A stretch of DNA of 64,000 nucleotides from an uncultured Clostridia bacterium (GCA_934271275.1 CAKQRD010000007.1:76333-140332), one strand, 5' to 3'; numbered from the stretch's first letter, positions 42,701 to 50,646 are shown. A program made the numbers and translations. The notes: generated from the letters alone by a model not told the origin.

Positions 42701-45076
42701 AGTTATATTTATGGTCGTCTCGCCTAACTCTTCGCCGAAAATATCTCGGTCGTTGAATAAATACAGAACGCCGTCTTCAAATTTATACTCGTTTATTTTA
42801 ACGCCTTTGCTTTCAATGCTTATTATTCCGGAACTTTTAAAACGCTCGCCCACGTTCAATTTGACGTTCGCGCCTTTTTCGTTTATTATGTCAGCCACGA
42901 CGATTTCGACCGTTCCGATTATTTCTCCGCCGAATCCGTCTACGTTTTCGAGATAGACCGAAACGTATTTACCGTCGGTATAATTTCTCGCTATTTCTTT
43001 TATGTCTTTAACCTTTATTTCGCACGCGTTGAATTCGTTGCCTTCAAACGAATACGCTCCTCCCCCGAACAGCGAATTGATCAAAGCTTTTTCGGCATTT
43101 ACGATAAGCCCGTTTACGACGTTGCCGCTAAATGCCTCGACGGAGATTATCCCCGCGCCGTCTTCGCCGAAGTCCGCCGTTTCCGCGGAAATTTCGATGC
43201 TTACGTTTTCAATTCTCGAACCTACCACATAATCGCCTATCACGGTTTTGCCCGTCACGTTCACTTCGCCGCGGAGAGCGAATTTAACGTTTCTTATCGT
43301 CGCGCCGCCGCTTACATAACCGAATAAACCGTGTTTTCCGAGTTCGGACGTTATAGTGTGTCCTTTGCCCTCGAAAATTCCGCAGAATCCGTTTTGGCCG
43401 TCGAATACGACGTCCCCCGCATCGTTTTCAAGCGCGTCGATAATTATATCGTTTTTAAGCTCGTAATATCCGTAATTGCCCTGTTCTTTTATTGTCAATG
43501 CCTCTTTCAGTTCTTCCGCATTAGAAATGAACTTTGTAACGATTAAAACGGGAACTTTTACGATTTTCTGTCCTTTTTCGGCTCTTACCTTAACGGAAAG
43601 TTCTCTTTCGCCGTAGATTCCCGTCAAATCACTTCCCTTTATGCTCGTAAGCGAATTGCCGAGAGAAATATCGTTGATATATATGCCGTCAACCGAATCG
43701 TAAGCGATTTCACCGAGATTTACGGCGTTATCCTCTTTGGAAAGATCTATGACTTGTCTTTCCCCGCCGACGCGTTCGATTTCGCTCGGCGTATAATCGG
43801 AAAGCATAATTTTCTTTATGTTCTCGATTGTTTTGCCGCTTACGCCGACATAGTCCGTAAGAAAGCTTTCTATCGCGTACGATAAAGGCTTATCCTCTAT
43901 GCCGAAATTAGTCTTCAAAGCGTTAAGCGTCGCTCCGAACGCGACGAATGCCTTGCCGTCGTTCTGCATAACGCCCGTATCGTCAAACGCCGTTTTATCC
44001 TCGTTCAACGCGCTTCTGTATCTCGCTCCGGACATTTTTGAAAAACTCGAAAGCTCGAAATCTCTCGTAAGATCATTCTCCCCGACGCCCAAAACAGCGT
44101 TAATAAGGAACGCGATAGTCCCCGTGCTGTCCGCACCGTTGTCGCAATGTATAATTACGGGATAATTGTCCTCGTTTGCCAGAACTCCGAACAGCCTCTT
44201 CAACTCCGAAGCCTTGTCGGCGTTAAAATCTTTACGGGCTGCCGAAGGTAATGCGTTCCACGTCGCAAAATCGAATATGTCGGTATAACTGCCGACGGAG
44301 AATTTATAATAGCCTGTCGCTTCGCCGAAATATTCCGATTTTTGTTTTGCTCCCGTTCTTAAATCGATTTCGGTTTTTATACCGAGGTCGTTTTGCAAGG
44401 TCGCTTTACCGTCGGTCGTTAAACCCCGTATTCCGTCGGATAAATTACCCCTGAATATTTTTCCGTATTTTACAGAACCGTTTTGCGCGCCGTATCCGCC
44501 AAGATCTCTTGCGTTTGTCGCGCCTTCCGCGTAAATATAACGAACGGAAACGTCGCTCGTGGTAAAATGAAGAACATCGGACTCGTCGTTAGCAAAAGTA
44601 CCCGCGACTTTCCAATAATACGTCGTAGCGGGTAATAAGTTATAAACGTCTAATTTATTCACGATTCCGGATGCGGTATATTCTTTCGCGTTTTCAAATC
44701 GGTCGTTATCCGCAAGGTATAACGTATATTTCGCGCTTCCGTTCTTTTTCCACGAGAAAGTAACGGGTTTTCCGCCTTTTTCTTCGGTTATCGCAGAATC
44801 TTTCTGCAAAACGGCGATTTGCTCGGCTTCCGTTTGCGCGGTAAAATATTCGTAAATCACGTCGTCGCAAATCGAAAGATCCGTTCCCGTATCGATTGTT
44901 TCGATGCGCGCTACGGTCGGCTCGTCGTCGTCACCCGAGGGCAATCCCCCCGACGGCTTGCCCCCGTTTCCCGTACAAGCAGCCGCACATACCAAAGCAA
45001 TTACCGTAACAAAAACGAGAAACGCCGCAAGTACGCCCTTACGCCTTTTTTGAATTTTCAAATCGCCTGATAACAT
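39710..45076 (-). CDS. Giant lipoprotein: Fn3-like, degenerate tyrosine phosphatase, four beta-helix-like modules
   Basis: It has 1788 residues from the ATG with GGAGG 9-10 bases upstream; a frame seven residues longer lacks a site. The lipobox is CAAAC. An Fn3-like domain (about 75-165) precedes a tyrosine-phosphatase-like domain (Y_phosphatase3 type, about 170-425) starting RYIYAEGATNARDLGGYG. Its P-loop reads HCDNGADSTG: Cys311 is kept, but the Arg of HCx5R is Ser317. The rest holds four modules with FxGxxxGxG, GLFGxxGxGAxIKN and VxINI patterns (about 520-700, 870-1120, 1240-1460 and 1530-1788). The last two are near copies of one another and of a module in the 834-residue protein. It is probably displayed on the cell surface as first gene of the cluster. 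Function is unknown. A carbohydrate-binding or docking role is inference. Confidence 0.83.
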   Translation of the reverse strand: MLSGDLKIQKRRKGVLAAFLVFVTVIALVCAAACTGNGGKPSGGLPSGDDDEPTVARIETIDTGTDLSICDDVIYEYFTAQTEAEQIAVLQKDSAITEEKGGKPVTFSWKKNGSAKYTLYLADNDRFENAKEYTASGIVNKLDVYNLLPATTYYWKVAGTFANDESDVLHFTTSDVSVRYIYAEGATNARDLGGYGAQNGSVKYGKIFRGNLSDGIRGLTTDGKATLQNDLGIKTEIDLRTGAKQKSEYFGEATGYYKFSVGSYTDIFDFATWNALPSAARKDFNADKASELKRLFGVLANEDNYPVIIHCDNGADSTGTIAFLINAVLGVGENDLTRDFELSSFSKMSGARYRSALNEDKTAFDDTGVMQNDGKAFVAFGATLNALKTNFGIEDKPLSYAIESFLTDYVGVSGKTIENIKKIMLSDYTPSEIERVGGERQVIDLSKEDNAVNLGEIAYDSVDGIYINDISLGNSLTSIKGSDLTGIYGERELSVKVRAEKGQKIVKVPVLIVTKFISNAEELKEALTIKEQGNYGYYELKNDIIIDALENDAGDVVFDGQNGFCGIFEGKGHTITSELGKHGLFGYVSGGATIRNVKFALRGEVNVTGKTVIGDYVVGSRIENVSIEISAETADFGEDGAGIISVEAFSGNVVNGLIVNAEKALINSLFGGGAYSFEGNEFNACEIKVKDIKEIARNYTDGKYVSVYLENVDGFGGEIIGTVEIVVADIINEKGANVKLNVGERFKSSGIISIESKGVKINEYKFEDGVLYLFNDRDIFGEELGETTINITFEGRNGISVRARISAVIFTDSEEITLSGTQEICVGRVTNSVDLKEFGGATVYSISCNGHYFGNDANALNIDAEFRSNPLIHGSSVLTVLVGKNDKFYTLQIPVTVITEEISDVGRFNELLKSDKAEYAIYGYYKLTADLGNPKSEFNNGNDRNWQNVDGLYGFRGTLDGNGYSVTGTVFARGLFGLVGKGAVIKNLTVNAYGYANGRTVLARSIRDAAVENVIINIKSGESDSYLTEGGILTALMSHSTTYRNVEINSDGKVDTLFGCSYWNYDARKANTFANVKLNVKSIGGLLCLRMNVPESLYALEGIEGIIISYARSYNDENNVVIIGSQSELTLGEENADVKEIISVKLGDREIKGFNFAGGILTITENFAVSDIGAQVLTLIGKVENNSVTIYLGVTVVLPAEEVTLTGDREIVLSRGREYAINLGEYANATILAATLGGENVTFTNGKLTVSDEFRANPQKHGYRTLKVTVQKGGKYYNITANVLVVTKEISTIDELTAATTAGADNVVYGYYRLTQNVGSSGAWINVENKGSWENADGSIGFRGTLDGNGFAVDGNFATHGLFGIIGNGAVVKNIKFNVYFYQNGRQTLARSITGATIEDVTINIKSIHGTLDATAEGGVITGLLSRSATYRRVTINAEGKDLDTLFGKSYGRYKADKANTFEDCVVNANSLAGLIHSGDVIPATGITGLKITENIKLNVANEIVLSSGTEYAINLGEYANATIESATLGGEKVTFVNGKLTVSDEFRANTQNHGYQTLSVTVLKNGKYYNITANVLVVTKEISTIDELTAATTAGADNVVYGYYRLTQNVGSSGAWINVENKGDWKNADGSIGFRGTLDGNGFAVDGAFATHGLFGIIGNGAVVKNITFNVYYYQNGRGTLASSITGATIEDVTINIKSIHGTLDATAEGGVITRLMSKDSTYRRVTINAEGKDLDTLFGKSYGWDQNKANAFEDCVVNAKSLAGLMMSKSFIPATGITGLTLNTES
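39722..40368 (-). repeat. Near-identical DNA repeat, copy B
   Basis: The last module of the 1788-residue protein gene. It matches copies A and C nearly base for base by eye. Confidence 0.8.
40606..41256 (-). repeat. Near-identical DNA repeat, copy C
   Basis: The third module of the 1788-residue protein gene, in tandem with copy B about 885 bases away. The linker between them (about 40369-40605) is also closely similar to 41257-41450. Confidence 0.8.
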
Positions 45077-45187
45077 TTTTCTTTTTTCCTCCGTCATCGA
45101 TTTTCCTGCTCTTTTCTTTATTATGAAAAAAACAAGTTTTTTTATTTCTTTGTTTTAGTTTGCTTATTTATATCCGATAAGAGTTAT

Positions 45188-45221
45188 CCTTTCGTCGAAG
45201 ACGAAAGGAAGGGTACCCTTC
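45188..45221 (-). other. Tandem hairpins in the leader of the large cluster
   Basis: A perfect 9-bp stem (45188-45196 with 45100-bp-distant partner at 45200-45208, loop of three) abuts a perfect 14-base palindrome (45108-type repeat at 45208-45221, centred on GGTACC). In the minus-strand transcript both lie about 110-145 bases before the first gene. The two share one or two bases, so they may compete. No T run follows on the minus strand. Confidence 0.4.
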
Positions 45222-45359
45222 GATTTTTTAATTTCTATTTCGCGTTTTCGGTTAATTGCGTCTCCTGTTTTTAATAACGCGGTACATCTGTCCGTGTATC
45301 AAAATCAGCGTATTTACTTACGTTTTGTTTATAAAAAACATCTTTACCCCTTGTATCGT

Positions 45360-45388
45360 TTGCATTATACAACGAGATATGATATAAT
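45360..45388 (+). promoter_or_regulatory. Promoter of the divergent AraC gene, overlapping a minus-strand -10
   Basis: On the plus strand -35 TTGCAT (45360-45365), 17-base spacer and -10 TATAAT (45383-45388) with a TGA extended -10. The start near 45395 gives a leader of about 35 bases. On the minus strand a TATAAT (45364-45369) overlaps the plus -35 and could serve the large cluster, though its -35 is poor, which fits need for an activator. The remaining 45100-45360 sequence is AT-rich. Confidence 0.65.
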
Positions 45389-45429
45389 TATTGTAAAATT
45401 CAATCAAAATTTTGTAGGTTTCTATCAAA

Positions 45430-46449
45430 ATGAAAAAGAATACGCAGAATTATCCGGTTATGCTTACAAAGCACACGAATCCGTTTTATTCGCTTAATAA
45501 CGTTTCCGCTTTTTCGCAGGGGTTTGCATATTATCACAACCGCTCTTACCCGATTTTAATGCACTCTCACGACTATTATGAACTGAACGTGATAACTTAC
45601 GGTGAATGCAGACACTATGTTAAGAATAAGAATCACCCCGCGAAAGCCGGCGATATGTTTATGATTCCGCCGTACACCGAACACGGATACTGGTCGAACG
45701 ATGAAAAGACAAAACTTTTCCATCTTATTATAAGGAACGAATTGCTGGAAGACTATAATAAACAATTAAATCATTATCCCGGTATAAAGCTTTTGTTTGA
45801 GGTCGAGCCGCAAATCCGGCAGGCATTTAACAACCTGTCGCTCAACATAAATATTCCGAAGGAACTGTTAAACGATTTTATAAGCGATTTCGACGACCTG
45901 ATCGAAGCAGACAAGATAAAAGACGAGGACAACAGCACTATATTCGACTTGAAAACCGTAGGTCTTCTATGTAAGCTCGCAAAGCTGGTATCGCAAAGAT
46001 ACACAAACACGGTCGAACCTCATAACAACACCGCCGACTATATAATTTTGAAAACCACGCAGTATATGGAGGAAAATTATTCCTCGAAACTTACGGTAGA
46101 CGATTTGTCTAAAACAGTCAATATGTCAACGCCGAATTTCTTCAGGTACTTTAAAAAAGTTTTCAATACGTCGCCTATGGAATATCTTAAAAAAATCCGT
46201 ATCGCTCACGCTACCGCCATGCTTTCATCAACGGATAAACCGATATCTTTTATCGCGCAGGAATGCGGCTTTTTCGATCAATCCCATTTCACCAACGTGT
46301 TCAAACAGTCTACGAATATGAAGCCGAAAGAATTTCGTCAGAAAGCGCAAAATAAAACTGATAATATCTCCGAGAATAATAGGCGAAGAGACATGAAAAA
46401 CGTTTCAAAGAAAAAATTTACAAACCAGACCGAAAGAACGGGAATATAG
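45430..46449 (+). CDS. AraC family regulator of the large polysaccharide cluster
   Basis: It has 339 residues. The N-terminal cupin-like sensing domain has MHSHDYYELNVITYGECRHYV and PPYTEHGYW. The C-terminal pair of helix-turn-helix units runs from about 215 (MEENYSSKLTVDDLSKTVNMSTPNFFRYFKKVFNTSP) to FFDQSHFTNVFKQSTNMKPKEFR, complete with both recognition helices. A basic tail of about 35 residues follows. It is divergent from the 30-kb cluster and likely activates it when a released sugar binds, as with many AraC regulators next to sugar loci. The ribosome binding site is weak. Confidence 0.9.
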   Translation: MKKNTQNYPVMLTKHTNPFYSLNNVSAFSQGFAYYHNRSYPILMHSHDYYELNVITYGECRHYVKNKNHPAKAGDMFMIPPYTEHGYWSNDEKTKLFHLIIRNELLEDYNKQLNHYPGIKLLFEVEPQIRQAFNNLSLNINIPKELLNDFISDFDDLIEADKIKDEDNSTIFDLKTVGLLCKLAKLVSQRYTNTVEPHNNTADYIILKTTQYMEENYSSKLTVDDLSKTVNMSTPNFFRYFKKVFNTSPMEYLKKIRIAHATAMLSSTDKPISFIAQECGFFDQSHFTNVFKQSTNMKPKEFRQKAQNKTDNISENNRRRDMKNVSKKKFTNQTERTGI

Positions 46450-46611
46450 GCAGAATCGGCAAGATATTTGCGTTATGGTTGTTGTAAACAAAGTTTTATA
46501 CGAAACGTCCTGCCGACATACCAAACTAAACTATCAAATCTTATCCTTATACCTGCTTTTAAGCGGCCTTTTAAGCGGCGATAGCCGATAAAAAGCCGAT
46601 GGATTAAACGC

Positions 46612-46653
46612 GCGGCGGGGACGACCGCTAATCCGCTTTTCCGTCCCCGCCGC
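46612..46653 (+). terminator. Strong hairpin, probable terminator region after the AraC gene
   Basis: A perfect 12-bp GC-rich stem (46612-46623 with 46642-46653) with an 18-base loop. A short T-rich tail follows. It lies 163 bases after the AraC stop. It may act with the next hairpin. Confidence 0.5.
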
Positions 46654-46708
46654 TTTCCGCGTTTTACTCCTTTCTCCGTATTTTCACCTTTTCGTTATAC
46701 ACCGAAAA

Positions 46709-46740
46709 ACGCCGCTCTGCCCCTCGGCGTTCTTTTTTTT
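46709..46740 (+). terminator. Intrinsic terminator
   Basis: A 6-bp stem ACGCCG/CGGCGT with a 10-base loop is followed by TTCTTTTTTTT on the plus strand. It ends plus-strand transcription after the AraC gene. From 46741 to 46998 I see no gene; a 7-bp inverted repeat near 46855-46880 has no clear role. Confidence 0.7.
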
Positions 46741-46998
46741 ATTTCTTTTCCCTTACGCGCTCATAAAAAGCTTTCGCATCGATAGTTGTTTCGGCTTGTA
46801 ATTAAGTATATCGTTCTCCCGGCTTAATGTCGGGTTTAATTTGCCGAAATCGTTTATCGATAAGCGTTCTTCGATAATTTTTCGGTTGATATTTTTTTAC
46901 GTTATCCGATAAATACGGATCTATGATAACCCTTTCGTTTTTATGTTCGATATAATGCCCCCGCCTGACCGAGCCAAGTTATCTTCGTTTTGCAGCCC

Positions 46999-47778
46999 CT
47001 ACCATTTTACGGGATAAAGCTGAATCATATTTCCGCAATCGACGGTAAGTTCCGCGCCCGTGGTGTTTTTTGCGTGAGCCGCGAAATACCACGCCGCGTC
47101 GGCTATGTCCGAACCTTCCGCTATACCTCCGAGCGGAGAAAACGCAGACGGCACGTTCTTATAAAATTCGGGATTTTTATCCGTTCTGTCCGTATGAATC
47201 ATTCCGGGCAAAACCGCATTCACTCTTATTTTATACTTGCCGAGATCGAGCGCGAGCGCGCGCATAAGCCCGAGTTGTCCGCTTTTGGAAGCGGAATAAG
47301 CCGCGCGTTCCGGTATCGCGCGATATGCGGTGTTGGAATTTATAAAAGTTATGCTTCCTCCGCCCGTTTTAATCATTCTTTCCGCCGCGCTACGTATTAT
47401 GCAGAAATTCCACACGACGTTGGTATTTATAACCCTTACGAAATCGCAAAGCGGGCTTTCGAGCGCGGAAAACCCCGCGCCGAGGTCGGCGGCGTTAAGA
47501 ATAACGTCCGTTATCGTTATCTCTTCTTTATCCAGCTCGGAAAAGAGCCTTTCGACGCCTTCTTCGTCCGCCGATAAATCCTCTTTAAGCGAGCAGAAAA
47601 CCTTGCCTACTATTTTTACCTGCGGAAATTTTTCGCGATAACGTTTTTCCGCCTCCGCCACGCGCTCCGCGTTTCTGCCGGTAAAAACCACGTTTTCGCC
47701 TTCTTTGGCGAACTTTTCAACTATCGCCGCGCCCGTATTCACGCACGCGCCGGTTACTAAAGCCCATTTTTCGGTCAT
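46999..47778 (-). CDS. Short-chain dehydrogenase/reductase
   Basis: It has 259 residues and is cytoplasmic. It has the Rossmann motif VTGACVNTGAAIV at the N-terminus, the ILNAAD strand, the catalytic Ser in ITFINSNTAYRA, and Tyr-Lys in YSASK, plus a PGMIHTDRT loop. These are the classical SDR landmarks for NAD(P)-dependent alcohol oxidation. It is the third gene after a lactonase-like hydrolase and a sugar-acid dehydratase, so a sugar or sugar-acid substrate is likely, for example the first oxidation of an aldose. The substrate cannot be named. GGGG precedes the ATG, 11 bases after the dehydratase gene. Confidence 0.88.
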   Translation of the reverse strand: MTEKWALVTGACVNTGAAIVEKFAKEGENVVFTGRNAERVAEAEKRYREKFPQVKIVGKVFCSLKEDLSADEEGVERLFSELDKEEITITDVILNAADLGAGFSALESPLCDFVRVINTNVVWNFCIIRSAAERMIKTGGGSITFINSNTAYRAIPERAAYSASKSGQLGLMRALALDLGKYKIRVNAVLPGMIHTDRTDKNPEFYKNVPSAFSPLGGIAEGSDIADAAWYFAAHAKNTTGAELTVDCGNMIQLYPVKW

Positions 47779-47789
47779 AGCTTTACCCC

Positions 47790-48950
47790 TTAAAAATAAA
47801 ATTCGGTTTTCGGAGGGCGAATATCGGTAAGCGCGCCCGTATAATGACGGAGATTATGTTCGACGTACGGGTGTTTTAAGCACTCCTCTTCGTTAAGTTC
47901 TATGCCAAGCCCCGCTTTGTCGCCGATTTTTATTCTTCCGTTTTCATAAACCAGATTTTCGTCGGTAACGAATTTGCGGTATTCGACGTCCGAATACATT
48001 ATTTCGAGAATACAGAAATTCGGACAGCACGCCGCGAGCTGCAAGGTTGCCGCGTTTGCGACGGGACCCGAAGGATTATGCGGCGCGAAAGGAATATAAT
48101 TCGCCTCCGCAATAGCCGCGATTTTTTTAAGCTCCATTATCCCGCCCGCGTGCGAAACGTCCGGCTGAATATAGTCCGCCGCGCGAGTTGCAAACAGCCC
48201 GTTATAATCGAAACGGGTATACAGCCTTTCCCCAGCGGAAATCGCCACGGGCGATTTATCCCGCACCGCCTTTAACGCTTCTAAATTATTCGGCGGAACG
48301 GGTTCTTCAAACCACATAGGCTTGAATTGTTCGAGTTCTTTCGCTATCTTTATGCCCGTAGGCACGTCGAATCTGCCGTGTCCTTCTATGAGCAAGTCCA
48401 CGTCGCTTCCGACCGCTTCTCTTACTTTTGCCACGCATTCGAGTGCGACGTCGAGGTCTTTATTCGATATTTGCAAATAACTTTTTCCGAAGGGGTCCCA
48501 TTTCATGGCGGTAACGCCGCGTTTAACGGCGATTTTTGCTTTTTCCGCAAACTCTTCGGGAGTTTTCGCGCCCGAAAACCAGCCGTTGACGTATATTCTG
48601 CAATCGTCGTTTACCTTGCCGCCGAGAAGCTGATACACAGGCACACCTAGCGACTTGCCGAGAATATCCCAAAGCGCGCACTCGACCGCGGAAAGCGCGC
48701 TCATAAGCACCGCGCCCCCGCGCCAGTACGCGTCGCGGTAAATATCGTGATAATGCTTTTCTATCGTGCGCGGATCTTTGCCCACAAGGTAATTTTTAAG
48801 ATGTTCCACCGCGCCGCAAAGCGCCTTTTCCTTATATTCCAAAGTACCCTCGCCCACGCCGCAGATACCCTCGTCCGTATACACCTTCACGAACACCCAG
48901 TTCGTTCTGAAACAGTCAACCACGAACGTTTTTACGTCGGTTATTTTCAT
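47790..48950 (-). CDS. Galactonate-dehydratase-like enolase-superfamily enzyme
   Basis: It has 386 residues. It has the mandelate-racemase-type capping domain (VKVYTDEGICGVGEGTLEYKEKAL and YWRGGAVLMSALSAVECALWDILGKSLGVPVYQLLGGKV) and the barrel with metal ligands in LLIEGHGRFD, WFEEPVP and SAGERLY, plus the His-Asp pair region FAPHNPSGP. The pattern EGHGRFD with a catalytic His, and the long RGG loop, resemble D-galactonate dehydratase. Such enzymes remove water from an aldonic acid to a 2-keto-3-deoxy acid. The exact acid (galactonate, fuconate or other) is not fixed by sequence. Its start overlaps the upstream hydrolase stop by four bases. Confidence 0.9.
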   Translation of the reverse strand: MKITDVKTFVVDCFRTNWVFVKVYTDEGICGVGEGTLEYKEKALCGAVEHLKNYLVGKDPRTIEKHYHDIYRDAYWRGGAVLMSALSAVECALWDILGKSLGVPVYQLLGGKVNDDCRIYVNGWFSGAKTPEEFAEKAKIAVKRGVTAMKWDPFGKSYLQISNKDLDVALECVAKVREAVGSDVDLLIEGHGRFDVPTGIKIAKELEQFKPMWFEEPVPPNNLEALKAVRDKSPVAISAGERLYTRFDYNGLFATRAADYIQPDVSHAGGIMELKKIAAIAEANYIPFAPHNPSGPVANAATLQLAACCPNFCILEIMYSDVEYRKFVTDENLVYENGRIKIGDKAGLGIELNEEECLKHPYVEHNLRHYTGALTDIRPPKTEFYF

Positions 48951-49627
48951 TTTATTTTTATCTCCTTATAAATTTCGGGAATCACTACGTTTTTCAGTTT
49001 CAGCTCTTTTCCCGTCATATCGTCGAACATTCCGAAATGCGTCGGCACGACGAAGCGCGCTTCAACCCGCAAAGCGAACCTTTCCGCGTCCGAAACGTTC
49101 ATATTGTTTCCGCGCCCGTTTATCGGCAGAAAAACCGCGTCGAACCTTTTCTCGGGAAGGCTATCTAGCACTCTTTCGCTGTACAGCGTGTCGCCCGTAA
49201 AATACAGCGTTTTGCCCTCGCAGGAAATTATCGCGCCTATCGCCTCGGGATCGGAATGCTCCGCCTTGACCGCGGTAAACAGCGCGCCGCCCGCAGAATA
49301 GCTCGTGCCGCTCCTAAAATACACGCAGTTACAATCGGGATAACGCTTTTTCGCCCCGAAAAAAACCGAAGGCGGAACAAGCAAAGTCGCGCCCGCGTTG
49401 TTTTCGAGCAGCTTATCGAGCGTTTCCTCGTCGTAATGGTCTGCGTGCGAGTGGGTTATGACAACCACGTTCGGCTTTATTTTAAGAAAGCTCTCGTCGA
49501 TTTTCTGTCTGCGCCTGTTTTTCGGCTCGATTTTTTCTACCGAATTTGAAAGGTACGGATCTATCACGAATGTTGAATTCTTACTTTCGATTAAAAAACC
49601 GTTCTGTCCTAAAAACGTTATTTTCAT
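48947..49627 (-). CDS. Metallo-beta-lactamase-fold hydrolase (UlaG-like)
   Basis: It has 226 residues from the ATG MKITFLGQ; an in-frame GTG 21 bases earlier is the alternative. The zinc motif THSHADHYDEE (H-x-H-x-D-H) is complete, with further ligands in KAEHSDP, YFTGDTLY and VVPTHFG. The fold and size match UlaG-type lactonases and related YtnP-like hydrolases. In this operon with a sugar-acid dehydratase and a dehydrogenase it may open a sugar lactone, which is inference from context. It is divergent from the AraC gene. Confidence 0.85.
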   Translation of the reverse strand: MKITFLGQNGFLIESKNSTFVIDPYLSNSVEKIEPKNRRRQKIDESFLKIKPNVVVITHSHADHYDEETLDKLLENNAGATLLVPPSVFFGAKKRYPDCNCVYFRSGTSYSAGGALFTAVKAEHSDPEAIGAIISCEGKTLYFTGDTLYSERVLDSLPEKRFDAVFLPINGRGNNMNVSDAERFALRVEARFVVPTHFGMFDDMTGKELKLKNVVIPEIYKEIKIK

Positions 49628-49655
49628 AAAATTTTTACCATTTTGCACAGTTACG

Positions 49656-49684
49656 TTGATTTATTGTCTATAAAATGTTATACT
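49656..49684 (+). promoter_or_regulatory. Promoter of the AraC gene
   Basis: -35 TTGATT (49656-49661), 17-base spacer, -10 TATACT (49679-49684) with TGT extended -10. The predicted start is near 49691, with about 40 bases of leader including GGAGGAG before the ATG. Confidence 0.75.
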
Positions 49685-49731
49685 CTATAAGAACGAAAAA
49701 TTTTTTGAAATATTCTTTTTTCGGAGGAGCA

Positions 49732-50553
49732 ATGGAAATTTCGTCTCGGTTCAATTACGTCGATTCGGGGTACTTCGATTCCGTTCAGTCGGAATGGATA
49801 CACAAAAAGAAAACCACCACGCCGCCGAGGGTTTGCCGTCTTTACGAAGTGGAACTGTATCTTTCCAAGTCCGGCACGACATATATCAACGAAGTCAAAT
49901 ACGACATAGAACAATATACTCTCATCATCTGCAAGCCCGGCGACGTGAGATATTCCGTCAATCCGTTCAAGTGCTACTATCTGTATCTTTCGGTAGAAGA
50001 CGGGCGCATAAAAGAAATTCTCGACTCGCTCCCGCCGAAAATGCAGGCGTTCAACGCGAAGGTTTTTCTCGACCGCTTTTTCTCACTTCTAAAATACAGA
50101 AACGCCGAGGACAGCGCGTACGCGGAGCTGAGGATAACCAGCCACATAAACGAGATCGTTTTCCGTCTTGCCGAAAACCGCGATTTTTACGAAAAACAGA
50201 AATTCGTCAACGGAAACGTTTCCAAAGCCATTACGCAGGCGAAAAAATTCATCATCAAAAACTACAATCGGAACATTCAGCTGAAAGACGTTGCAAACCA
50301 CGTCTTTTTAAGCCCGAATTACTTCCATAAGCTGTTCACGCAGGTCACGGGCGTTACCCCGCATCAATATATAATCAATCAGAAAATCAACGCCGCGAAG
50401 AAAATGCTTCTCGAAAGCGACGCGACCATAACCGATATTGTCATAAACTGCGGATTCAGCTCTCAATCGTATTTTAACGCGATTTTTAAGCGCGAGGTGA
50501 AAATCACCCCGAACGATTATCGCAAAAGTATGAACAAATACTACAAAATATAA
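49732..50553 (+). CDS. AraC family regulator of the sugar-acid operon
   Basis: It has 273 residues from the ATG preceded by GGAGGAGCA; a 19-residue longer frame begins upstream of the promoter's predicted RNA start. The N-terminal sensing domain is cupin-like (VELYLSKSGTTYINEVKYDIEQ). The C-terminal AraC domain has both helix-turn-helix units: IKNYNRNIQLKDVANHVFLSPNYFHKLFTQVTGVTPHQYI and FSSQSYFNAIFKREVKITPNDYRKSM. Being divergent from the hydrolase-dehydratase-dehydrogenase operon, it probably controls that operon in response to its substrate. A strong terminator follows. Confidence 0.9.
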   Translation: MEISSRFNYVDSGYFDSVQSEWIHKKKTTTPPRVCRLYEVELYLSKSGTTYINEVKYDIEQYTLIICKPGDVRYSVNPFKCYYLYLSVEDGRIKEILDSLPPKMQAFNAKVFLDRFFSLLKYRNAEDSAYAELRITSHINEIVFRLAENRDFYEKQKFVNGNVSKAITQAKKFIIKNYNRNIQLKDVANHVFLSPNYFHKLFTQVTGVTPHQYIINQKINAAKKMLLESDATITDIVINCGFSSQSYFNAIFKREVKITPNDYRKSMNKYYKI

Positions 50554-50575
50554 TCGTCAGTTCGGCGACTCTTAA

Positions 50576-50612
50576 AACGCCCGCCCGCAAACCGCGGCGG
50601 GCGTTCTTTTTT
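50576..50612 (+). terminator. Terminator between convergent genes
   Basis: A perfect 10-bp stem AACGCCCGCC/GGCGGGCGTT (50576-50585 with 50596-50605) is followed by TTTTTT on the plus strand and by TTTT on the minus strand. It therefore probably works in both directions, ending the AraC gene and the deacetylase operon. Confidence 0.88.
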
Positions 50613-50646
50613 AGTAAACCGAATTACATACAGATTTATATTCCCG

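Noticed and set aside
45362..45378. CcpA (cre)-like operator at the start of the large cluster
   Set aside because: The match has about three mismatches to the consensus; too weak to claim.
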